A stretch of DNA of 64,000 nucleotides, taken from the NCBI GenBank assembly GCA_002368665.1, contig DFEK01000001.1:419921-483920 (forward strand). The letters are read 5' to 3'. The notes under the pieces are model-generated. The model saw nothing but the letters and a program-made list of their open reading frames with translations, had not been told where the DNA came from and ran no database searches. The translations under genes were made by a program, and so were the position numbers. The stretch comes from Lachnospiraceae bacterium UBA3804. GTDB lineage: Bacteria > Bacillota > Clostridia > Lachnospirales > Lachnospiraceae. Below are positions 8,057 to 15,167 of the stretch, one piece after another; within the stretch, counting starts at the first letter, position 1, and every line of letters begins with the position of its first letter.

Positions 8057-8565
8057 TCATCCTCCAGACCGGGAAGAATAAATACTTCCATTCTTTCGTT
8101 AGGAACATCCACTTTCAGAATACAGTCCTTTATGGCAGGAAGCAACAGTTCTTTCCCGTCTTCTTTTTCGATGATATAAACATCGTTTGCTCCGGTCTCG
8201 ATCACATCTTTGATCGTACCGACGAAACGTTCTTTCTCAAATACCTTCAGACCGATCAGATCGGCAATGAAGTATTCGTCCTTCTGTAATTTAACAGCAT
8301 GAGCGCGGTCGACCAAAAGTTCTTTCTTACGAAGGCCTTCCACATCGTTCATGGTCTGAAATTCAGCGAATTTAAGAATCACAAACTGACCGGAAAATTT
8401 AACGCCCGTTACATGTAAAAGACGGTATTCGTTATTTACATTAAGATACAGTTCCTTACATTTCTTAAAGCGTGTCACGTCATCCGTCAAAGGATATACT
8501 TTTACCTCACCGTGTACTCCGTGAGGGGATGTAATTGTACCGACAACCAAATAATCAAGTGCCAT
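8053..8565 (-). CDS. rimM: 16S rRNA processing protein RimM
   Basis: Assists maturation of the 30S head by binding S19. The 170-residue product has the N-terminal RimM domain (YLVVGTITSPHGVHGEVKV) and a C-terminal PRC-barrel (EYFIADLIGLKVF... PAIKDCILKVD). AGGAGTTTAC precedes the ATG and the stop overlaps the trmD start by four bases. It follows the membrane pseudoenzyme gene by nine bases, so it is probably co-transcribed with it. Confidence 0.95.
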   Translation of the reverse strand: MALDYLVVGTITSPHGVHGEVKVYPLTDDVTRFKKCKELYLNVNNEYRLLHVTGVKFSGQFVILKFAEFQTMNDVEGLRKKELLVDRAHAVKLQKDEYFIADLIGLKVFEKERFVGTIKDVIETGANDVYIIEKEDGKELLLPAIKDCILKVDVPNERMEVFILPGLEDE

Positions 8566-8574
8566 GTAAACTCC

Positions 8575-10305
8575 TTAACTGAACATAACAAGTCCGTAGA
8601 ATACGGAGAACAAAATTTGTGTCAGCGCAAAAATCGCCGTCACATAATAGGTTGCTCTTTCCTTCGTATCACAGTCTTCTTTCAGACCGCTACGGACAAA
8701 GAATACAATGTAAATAAACGCAACCAGAGAACAGATATAATTGATGTATACCGCAGTCTTGGCAATGGATGATGCGCTGCCCATCATAAAAGCGAGTGCC
8801 ATGTAATGGAATATGATTCCGTGGAAAATACTGTTCGCACACTGGATATACTGGTATTTTCTGAATTTACGTTTCTGCTTCTCTCCTTTGCGGATCAGTC
8901 TTGCAATGAATCGGATAAAAGAAATAAGCAAAACGAAGAATGAAAAGATCATTCCGAGATACAAAGCCACAAGCAGGGCGAGCTTCGCCGTTACCGATAA
9001 AGATCCATACGGCAAAACATCTCTGTCCGGGAGCTGCAGGATGGAATCCAGTTCATCGGAAATATAAAAGAATCCGACCGAACCGTTAGCGTCTTTAAAT
9101 GCATTCTCGGAAATCTGCGTATAAAAAGGTCTTGCGGTATTCGGAGTTTTGGCAAGCGTGTAATCATCGATTTTTACCAATTTTATGGTATCAAACATCG
9201 AAGTAAATCTACCGACACCCTTATAAACGGTATCCGCTTTAATATATGTTCCGGCCGTTTCCGAAAGAGTATGCTTATATGTCGTATCGGCAGAATTTTC
9301 TCTTTCCCCGAATACGGTATACGGATAATCGTAGAAATCCTTCTCAAGGCCTGCATCGTCAATGGCGCAGAATACATAGGAATTTCTGTCTTCGGAAATC
9401 AAAACCTCCGCGCAGTCCGGATTTTTGAAGCTTTGGAATCCATAGACCGGATCGGCGTACTCATGATACACATGAAGTCCGTGTGCAAAACGGACATGCT
9501 CTTTATCCCTGTATTTCAAAGTATCCGTGAAAAGTTCATCAACGGATTCCTTACTTAAAATCTTGCTCTTCTGTCCTGTCAGATCATTCAGAAGAAGGGA
9601 GAAATCATTCGCCGTACTGATAGCGGATGTTCCGGGATAGAAAACACTGACCAGTTCATCTTTTAAAATAATCTGTTTGGCAACTTCCTCACAGTCGGAA
9701 TAATCCGATGCAACCGCAGTATGGTTCATTCCGAGCGGATCCAGGATATTCTTATGAACATAATCCGGATAGGTTTCTCCGGAAACATTTTCAACGATAA
9801 GTGCAGCCAGTGCATTTCCCCAGTCGGAATATGCAACAAAAGCATCCGGTGCATAAACCTGTTTGGGAATGGTATTTAAAAGACTGTCTTTCAAAGGTTT
9901 CTCAGCTTCGGTGGAGAGACGGTTTCTTCCAAGATATACCTGCTGAAACCCCGCAGTCTGATTCATCAGATTTAAAATAGTGATATCGTATTTGATCTTT
10001 CCTTTTTCTGAAAACTCTTCCGGAAGGTAATTCAATACATTCTGATCAAGCTCAAGTTTCCCCTCTTCCTTTAATTTCATAAGGGAAATCCAGATAAAAA
10101 GGGTCGATGCATTACCGATATCATATAACACATCTTCATTCTTACTTTCGATCACTTCTCCGTCCTTTACAGCGATCACACTCATTGAGGATGAGGCGTC
10201 TGCAGGGGTTGCGGAAGTTTTCATCGAGGGTAACGATACGCCGAGGATCATTACACCTGCGAGTAAAATACTGATTATGATTTTTCTATATTTCTTTAAG
10301 TTCAT
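8575..10305 (-). CDS. Beta-lactamase-fold (class C-like) membrane protein lacking catalytic residues
   Basis: About 576 residues: an N-terminal signal anchor, a serine beta-lactamase/penicillin-binding-like domain (about 40-330), a further extracytoplasmic region, then about five membrane segments (about 430-576). The fold is recognisable from LKEEGKLELDQNVLNYLPEE and the NILDPLGMNHTAV segment. The SxxK motif, normally I-G-S-x-x-K, reads IGNAST, so the nucleophilic Ser is Asn (about 65) and the Lys is Thr (68). The YxN motif reads YSD (159-161), and the THTSG segment reads NQTAG. I infer a non-catalytic sensor or scaffold of the cell envelope. The start is uncertain: an in-frame TTG at 10308 directly precedes the ATG. 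It is inserted between khpA and rimM. Confidence 0.8.
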   Translation of the reverse strand: MNLKKYRKIIISILLAGVMILGVSLPSMKTSATPADASSSMSVIAVKDGEVIESKNEDVLYDIGNASTLFIWISLMKLKEEGKLELDQNVLNYLPEEFSEKGKIKYDITILNLMNQTAGFQQVYLGRNRLSTEAEKPLKDSLLNTIPKQVYAPDAFVAYSDWGNALAALIVENVSGETYPDYVHKNILDPLGMNHTAVASDYSDCEEVAKQIILKDELVSVFYPGTSAISTANDFSLLLNDLTGQKSKILSKESVDELFTDTLKYRDKEHVRFAHGLHVYHEYADPVYGFQSFKNPDCAEVLISEDRNSYVFCAIDDAGLEKDFYDYPYTVFGERENSADTTYKHTLSETAGTYIKADTVYKGVGRFTSMFDTIKLVKIDDYTLAKTPNTARPFYTQISENAFKDANGSVGFFYISDELDSILQLPDRDVLPYGSLSVTAKLALLVALYLGMIFSFFVLLISFIRFIARLIRKGEKQKRKFRKYQYIQCANSIFHGIIFHYMALAFMMGSASSIAKTAVYINYICSLVAFIYIVFFVRSGLKEDCDTKERATYYVTAIFALTQILFSVFYGLVMFS

Positions 10306-10337
10306 CAATCCAAATAAACCTTTCCGGGTTTCATTTC

Positions 10338-10400
10338 AGGTTTCCTTCTAAAGGAAACGAAAGCAGTTTAAGTCACGTAATCTACGGCTTAAACTGCTTT
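10338..10400 (-). terminator. Two hairpins between khpA and the pseudoenzyme gene
   Basis: A 13-base inverted repeat AAAGCAGTTTAAG (10360-10372) / CTTAAACTGCTTT (10388-10400), and next to it GTTTCCTTCTAAAGGAAAC (10340-10358). The first could terminate the ffh-rpsP-khpA transcript, but the following T tract is weak (CTTTCGTTTCC). The second hairpin lies just upstream of the next start. An attenuation or processing role is equally possible. Confidence 0.4.
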
Positions 10401-10450
10401 GTTCTGCTTTCTTAAACAACGCAAGACATTTTTCCATCAAAAATACAGGA

Positions 10451-10678
10451 TTAGACAATATCTACATCCACATATGTATCATCTTTGGAAGATGCCGCCT
10501 TGACAACGGCGCGAATCGCTTTGGCAATACGACCCTGTTTACCGATTACTTTACCCATATCGGATGAAGCAACATGAAGTTCGATCTTTCTTCCTTTTCC
10601 TTCATCGATCTCGGTAACAACTACTTCTTCGGGATGGTCCACAAGCGCTTTCGCGATTACTTCAACAAGTTCCTTCAT
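10451..10678 (-). CDS. khpA: KH-domain RNA-binding protein KhpA
   Basis: A 75-residue single KH-domain RNA-binding protein. The GKVIGKQGRIAKAIR segment contains the GxxG loop (GKQG). In Firmicutes KhpA pairs with KhpB (Jag) and affects cell elongation and post-transcriptional control. TTGGAGGTGG precedes the ATG. It lies 33 bases after rpsP, as is standard in the rpsP-khpA-rimM-trmD operon, but here rimM is displaced by the membrane pseudoenzyme gene. Confidence 0.95.
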   Translation of the reverse strand: MKELVEVIAKALVDHPEEVVVTEIDEGKGRKIELHVASSDMGKVIGKQGRIAKAIRAVVKAASSKDDTYVDVDIV

Positions 10679-10711
10679 GATTCCACCTCCAAATTTGCAG
10701 ATCTTATGAAA

Positions 10712-10957
10712 TTATTTCTCGATACCTGCAAGTTTGAAGATTTTGCTTACGGTTTCAGTAGGCTGTGCACCGGTAGCAAGCCATTTCTTTGCTGCTTCTT
10801 CATCAACCTTGAACTCGCTGGGATCGGTATTGGGATTGTAGGTACCGATTTCATCGATACATTTACCGTCTCTGGGAGATCTGGAATCCGCAACAACGAT
10901 TCTGTAGATCGGGTTTCTCTTATAACCCATTCTTCTAAGTCTGATTTTTACTGCCAT
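10712..10957 (-). CDS. rpsP: 30S ribosomal protein S16
   Basis: Small-subunit protein of 81 residues, normal for the family, starting MAVKIRLRRMGYKRNPIYRIVVADSR type sequence. I use ATG 10957 rather than the in-frame 10972 because GGAGGACAAAAAA lies between them. It carries PRDGKCIDEIGTYNP and the AAKKWLATGAQPTETV motif. It precedes khpA and follows ffh by 76 bases, which hold an A/T-rich stretch that may contain a weak additional promoter. Confidence 0.97.
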   Translation of the reverse strand: MAVKIRLRRMGYKRNPIYRIVVADSRSPRDGKCIDEIGTYNPNTDPSEFKVDEEAAKKWLATGAQPTETVSKIFKLAGIEK

Positions 10958-11033
10958 TTTTTTGTCCTCCAAAAATATATTGTTGTATATTGTATCCCTT
11001 ACATTGTTCGAATTTGCAAAGGAAAACTACCGT

Positions 11034-12377
11034 TTACATGAAGGGGTAACGCCCTCTTCTTTTGCCCTTCATCATTCCGGGCATCTGTTTCATCATCTTC
11101 TGCATGCCTTCAAACTGCTTGATGAAACGGTTTACTTCCGCGATTTCAACGCCTGCGCCTTTGGCAATCCTGAATTTTCTTTGTGGATTCAGAAGCTTCG
11201 GATTGCTTCTCTCCTTCGGAGTCATCGATAAAACGATTGCTTCAAGGTGTTTAAGCTGTTTCTCATCAACAGCACCTTCTAGATCCGCTTTGTTGATTCC
11301 CATACCGGGCATCATGCCAAGGATTGCGGACAAGCCGCCCATCTTACGCATCTGTTTCATGCTGTCGAGATAATCGTTAAAATCGAATTTCCCTTTCTTC
11401 ATGCGGGAAGCCATTTCTTTTTCCTTGGCTTCATCCACATCCAGGGTTTCCTGTGCTTTCTCGATCAAAGTCAGCACATCACCCATTCCGAGAATTCTGT
11501 TTGCCATACGGTCCGGATAAAACTGCTCAAGATCCGCAAGCTTCTCGCCCATACCGACGAATAGGATCGGTTTACCGGTTACGGCTTTAACGGATAATGC
11601 AGCACCGCCTCTGGCATCGCCATCCATCTTAGATAGGATGATTCCGTCCACACCGATCTGCTCGTTAAAGGATGATGCAACATTTACGGCATCCTGACCG
11701 GTCATGGCATCGACAACGAGGATCGTCTGATGAACCGTGACGTTTTCCTTGATGCGCTTTAACTCTTCCATCATGTCTTCATCGACATGCAAACGACCGG
11801 CGGTATCGAGGATCACGACATTGTGTCCGTTTTTCGAAGCATTTTCGATCGCTGCTTTGGCGATATCTACGGGAGAATGGGAATCTCCCATGGAAAAGAA
11901 GGCAACATTTACCTTCTCGGCGTTTACTCTTAACTGTTCGATTGCAGCCGGACGATATACGTCGCAGGCAACGAGCAGGGGGCTTTTGCCCTTTTTCAAC
12001 ATCTTTCCGGCCAGTTTTGCCGTAGTCGTTGTTTTACCTGCACCCTGAAGACCGCACATCATAATAACGGTAATGGCCTGACCGGGCTGGTAAGCAATGT
12101 CGGTGGTTTCGGAACCCATCAGGGCGATCATCTCTTCGTTTACAATCTTGATGACCATCTGACCGGGATTCAGTCCGTTTAAAACTTCTTCACCGACCGC
12201 TCTCTCGGTAACGGTGGAAATGAACTGTTTCACCACCTTGAAGTTAACGTCGGCTTCCAGAAGCGCCATTTTGACTTCTTTTAAGGCTACCTTGACATCT
12301 TCTTCCGTCAGGCGTCCTTTGCCTCTTAACTTCTTAAATACATTCTGTAATTTATCGGTTAAGCTTTCAAATGCCAT
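11034..12377 (-). CDS. ffh: Signal recognition particle protein Ffh
   Basis: SRP54 GTPase that binds signal sequences and SRP RNA. The 447-residue protein has the N domain, then the G domain with GLQGAGKTT (109-117), DTAGR and TKMDG-like (SKMDGDARGGA) motifs, and a methionine-rich M domain ending in MKQMPGMMKGK. It follows ylxM by six bases. The receptor ftsY is encoded about 1.8 kb upstream on the same strand. The SRP RNA gene was not found in this window. Confidence 0.97.
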   Translation of the reverse strand: MAFESLTDKLQNVFKKLRGKGRLTEEDVKVALKEVKMALLEADVNFKVVKQFISTVTERAVGEEVLNGLNPGQMVIKIVNEEMIALMGSETTDIAYQPGQAITVIMMCGLQGAGKTTTTAKLAGKMLKKGKSPLLVACDVYRPAAIEQLRVNAEKVNVAFFSMGDSHSPVDIAKAAIENASKNGHNVVILDTAGRLHVDEDMMEELKRIKENVTVHQTILVVDAMTGQDAVNVASSFNEQIGVDGIILSKMDGDARGGAALSVKAVTGKPILFVGMGEKLADLEQFYPDRMANRILGMGDVLTLIEKAQETLDVDEAKEKEMASRMKKGKFDFNDYLDSMKQMRKMGGLSAILGMMPGMGINKADLEGAVDEKQLKHLEAIVLSMTPKERSNPKLLNPQRKFRIAKGAGVEIAEVNRFIKQFEGMQKMMKQMPGMMKGKRRGRYPFM

Positions 12378-12383
12378 AATCTG

Positions 12384-12737
12384 CTATATTTCCCGAATTC
12401 TGTTAATTTCTTCGTTCAGTCGTTTGGAAATTTCCAGGCGTTTGTCTTTCGTATCCGCATCGGATAATTCGGAAAGGATTTCTTTCATCTCATCCGCTAC
12501 ACCTTTGACATCCGCGAAACGTTTGATCAATCCGAGTTTATTCTCATAATCTTCCAAAGTTGCATCACAGCGTTTCAAAAGATCATGGATTCCCTGCCTG
12601 GAAATACCGTATTCTTCTGCCAGTTCCGATAGGGAGAAATCATTCATTACCGCATCTTCATACACCTTCTTCTGGTGCTCCGTCAGAAGTTCTCCGTAAA
12701 AATCGTATAATAAAGCTTTTCTGGCAATTTCTTTCAT
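12384..12737 (-). CDS. ylxM: YlxM/p13-like helix-turn-helix protein
   Basis: A 117-residue DNA-binding-like protein conserved next to ffh in Gram-positive bacteria, reported to stimulate SRP function. The helix-turn-helix is visible at about residues 32-55 (DFSLSELAEEYGISRQGIHDLLKR). The start matches other YlxM proteins (LYDFYGELLTEHQKK). The only good promoter places transcription start one or two bases before the ATG, and no ribosome binding site is present, so this gene may be translated from a leaderless mRNA. Confidence 0.92.
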   Translation of the reverse strand: MKEIARKALLYDFYGELLTEHQKKVYEDAVMNDFSLSELAEEYGISRQGIHDLLKRCDATLEDYENKLGLIKRFADVKGVADEMKEILSELSDADTKDKRLEISKRLNEEINRIREI

Positions 12738-12745
12738 ACTCGTCT

Positions 12746-12774
12746 ACTTTACCAAAGAAAGAAAAAGGTGTCAA
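12746..12774 (-). promoter_or_regulatory. Promoter of ylxM-ffh embedded in a terminator arm
   Basis: TTGACA (12769-12774) and TAAAGT (12746-12751) on the minus strand are 17 bases apart. The -35 box is part of the 3' arm of the preceding terminator stem. The expected start of transcription is about 12738, adjacent to the ylxM ATG (12737). Confidence 0.6.
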
Positions 12775-12794
12775 GTATTTTCTCTTGACACCTT
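12760..12794 (-). terminator. Intrinsic terminator after the small lipoprotein gene
   Basis: AAGGTGTCAAG / CTTGACACCTT, an 11-base perfect stem, followed by TTTTTC on the minus strand. It ends the plsX-to-lipoprotein transcript and overlaps the ylxM promoter. Confidence 0.85.
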
Positions 12795-12804
12795 GTAATT
12801 ATTC

Positions 12805-13182
12805 TTATCTTCTCTGGTAAAAGAACTCGGAAACCAGTGTACCGTTCGGATTTCCGTCGTAAATATGAAGTTCTCCGCTTTCGGAAAGCGTTCCGTTATA
12901 TTTGATTCCGGTCATTGTATCCTTAATGTTTATGGAGTGCGTTGCGGAATCATACTCATATTTTACTTTATGATTGCTTCCTTTGTGAATATATTCACCG
13001 ACTCCGTGGCCGTCCAGTATAAACTGATAATCATAAGTCGTATTGGAAATGATCGACATGTTCTCCTGCACGAAATCATACGTGCCCTGCGCTCCGTCAA
13101 GCGGTTTCATCGCACAGGCTGCAATCACAAAACAAAGAACCAGTAAAGACAGTACTAATAATAAACCTTTTCTTCCCTTCAT
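12805..13182 (-). CDS. Small lipoprotein of unknown function
   Basis: A 125-residue predicted lipoprotein with a basic N-terminus, a hydrophobic stretch and the lipobox VIAAC (Cys at about residue 23). The mature part has beta-rich features (TYDYQFILDGHGVGEYIHKG, HSINIKDTMTGIKYNGTL) resembling small extracytoplasmic domains that Lachnospiraceae encode in many lipoproteins. I recognise no named family. A G-rich ribosome binding site precedes the ATG. It is the last gene before the terminator, 17 bases after the YdcF-like gene. Confidence 0.75.
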   Translation of the reverse strand: MKGRKGLLLVLSLLVLCFVIAACAMKPLDGAQGTYDFVQENMSIISNTTYDYQFILDGHGVGEYIHKGSNHKVKYEYDSATHSINIKDTMTGIKYNGTLSESGELHIYDGNPNGTLVSEFFYQRR

Positions 13183-13199
13183 CGTAAATCCCCCTTTTC

Positions 13200-14180
13200 T
13201 TACGGTGCGGTTTGTGTGTTCATATAATATCTCATGGCAAGACTTTCTTCGCCGATCAGCTGCAACAGCCCGCCTGTTTCAAATCGCGGTACATCCGCAT
13301 ATTTCGGATTGGTGCATTGATAAGATGCATTGGAAATGACATGCATTTCCTCGCTCTGACCCTCGGAAGCCGTTTTCATAAATGCCGCTTCCAAAAGAAG
13401 CGCTCCCCAGGGAATATGGTACGAAGAACTGATCAATGCAACATTCTTAACCTGCGGATAAGACTCTCTTAAAATTCCATACGATAAGATTGCATTTTCC
13501 GCCGTCGTCTGGGACTGATTTTCTATGATCAGGCGGCTTTCATCCAAACCGTTTTGAATAAGCCATTCTCCCATTAAATCCGCTTCGGTAACCGCTTTAT
13601 TATTGATTGCGGTTCCTCCTCCGGTGCATACAACATATGCATTCGGATACTGATTGGCGCAGTTTAGGGCAACTTTCAGTCTTCCGATCAATTCCGGCTG
13701 CATACTTCCGTCATCGTTTAATTCAAAACCGAGAATCATAATACAAAGAGAATCATCTTTCGGCAGATCATCCGGAAGTCTGTCGATATTAACAGGCATC
13801 TCTTCGTTGGCATAATCCCAGTACTCAACAATCCGAGTCCAGAGGACACCTTCTCTTGCATTCTCTTCATTTAAATCATTTAAAAGAGCATTTACCTTTT
13901 CATCCGCATCATGACCGTAATATCCGTGATTTAAAATAATATCGCGGATCAATGCATGACTTTCGGGTGTGGATGCCTCAAACGGAAAATATTCTTCTTC
14001 AGACAATAATTCGCTTCGTTCAACCAATTGATAATTGGACGTCTGTGAAGAAGTTTCGGATGGAGACGAAAGAATATCGGATGGTAATTCTATAACCCCA
14101 CCGTGACGTCTGCATGCAATTGAAGTAAGCAGACAAACCGTCAATAATACCGAAATGATAATTTTAACAAGTCGTTTCAT
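13200..14180 (-). CDS. YdcF/SanA/ElyC (DUF218) family lipoprotein
   Basis: About 326 residues from the ATG at 14180. A lipobox TSIAC (Cys about 21) anchors it outside the membrane. The C-terminal half is a DUF218 domain: ILGFELNDDGSMQPELIGRL, VVCTGGGTA, EADLMGEWL, SQTTAENAI and ALISSSYH. DUF218 proteins (SanA, ElyC) are tied to envelope integrity and lipid-linked precursor control, with unknown chemistry. The N-terminal half is a helical region of unknown role. An extension to 14240 overlaps ftsY and is rejected, because MKRL starts exactly at the signal peptide and the ftsY stop abuts it. Confidence 0.85.
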   Translation of the reverse strand: MKRLVKIIISVLLTVCLLTSIACRRHGGVIELPSDILSSPSETSSQTSNYQLVERSELLSEEEYFPFEASTPESHALIRDIILNHGYYGHDADEKVNALLNDLNEENAREGVLWTRIVEYWDYANEEMPVNIDRLPDDLPKDDSLCIMILGFELNDDGSMQPELIGRLKVALNCANQYPNAYVVCTGGGTAINNKAVTEADLMGEWLIQNGLDESRLIIENQSQTTAENAILSYGILRESYPQVKNVALISSSYHIPWGALLLEAAFMKTASEGQSEEMHVISNASYQCTNPKYADVPRFETGGLLQLIGEESLAMRYYMNTQTAP

Positions 14181-14181
14181 A

Positions 14182-15150
14182 CTATTCTTCCTTTTCGGAA
14201 TCGTGCCCCATGGAATCGAACAATGCTTCCACAAAAGCATCCGGATCGAATTTCTGTAAATCGTCTATGGATTCACCGACGCCGATATATTTTACCGGAA
14301 CATTCAGTTCCGACTGGATCGCAATTGCAATTCCGCCCTTTGCCGTACCGTCCATCTTGGTCAGTACAATACCTGTAAGCGGAGCAACCGAAGCGAATTC
14401 TTTCGCCTGGTTTAATGCATTCTGACCGGTTGTGGCATCCAGAACAATAAAGTTTTCGCGATGCGCATTCGGAAATTCACGGTCGATAATACGATTCATC
14501 TTTTCAAGCTCGGCCATCAGGTTTTTCTTATTATGAAGTCTTCCTGCAGTATCGATCAAAAGGACATCCGCGCCCTTTGCTTTGGCGGACGCAACAGAAT
14601 CAAATACAACGGATGCAGGATCCGCACCTTCGTGTGCGCTGACCATTTCCACGCCGGCTCTTCTGGCCCATTCTTCGAGCTGTTCTGTCGCTGCGGCACG
14701 GAATGTATCGGCTGCGGCGATAATGACTTTTTTACCGTTTGATTTTAATTTGGAAGCAAGTTTGCCGATCGTAGTCGTTTTACCGACTCCGTTTACACCG
14801 ATCACCATAACAATGGACTGCTCTTCTTCAAAACGGTATTCGTTCTCACCGACATTCATCTGTTTCGCAATATTGCGGATCAGCAAAGCTTTACAGTCCT
14901 CGGGATTATGAACTCTCTCGGTAATGACATCCTCTTTCAGGCGTTCAATGATCTCTTCGGTGGACTTAACTCCCAGATCGCCCATGATCAGAACTTCTTC
15001 AAGTTCCTCATAGAAATCGTCATCAATCTTACCTGCACCGGTAAATACCTTTTCTACATTGTAAACAAAATTATTACGGGTCTTGGTAAGTCCTTCTTTG
15101 AGTCTGGCGAAAAACCCTTTTTTCTCTTTACCTTCAGTTTTAACTTCCAT
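14182..15150 (-). CDS. ftsY: Signal recognition particle receptor FtsY
   Basis: SRP receptor GTPase, 322 residues. It has a short charged N-terminus (no long acidic A domain), the N domain, then GVNGVGKTT (118-126), DTFRAAA, DTAGRLHNK and TKMDGTAKGG. Targets ribosome-nascent chain complexes to the membrane with Ffh. It follows smc by 17 bases, the rnc-smc-ftsY order usual in Firmicutes. AAGGAAAACG precedes the ATG. Confidence 0.97.
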   Translation of the reverse strand: MEVKTEGKEKKGFFARLKEGLTKTRNNFVYNVEKVFTGAGKIDDDFYEELEEVLIMGDLGVKSTEEIIERLKEDVITERVHNPEDCKALLIRNIAKQMNVGENEYRFEEEQSIVMVIGVNGVGKTTTIGKLASKLKSNGKKVIIAAADTFRAAATEQLEEWARRAGVEMVSAHEGADPASVVFDSVASAKAKGADVLLIDTAGRLHNKKNLMAELEKMNRIIDREFPNAHRENFIVLDATTGQNALNQAKEFASVAPLTGIVLTKMDGTAKGGIAIAIQSELNVPVKYIGVGESIDDLQKFDPDAFVEALFDSMGHDSEKEE

Positions 15151-15167
15151 CGTTTTCCTTAATATAA

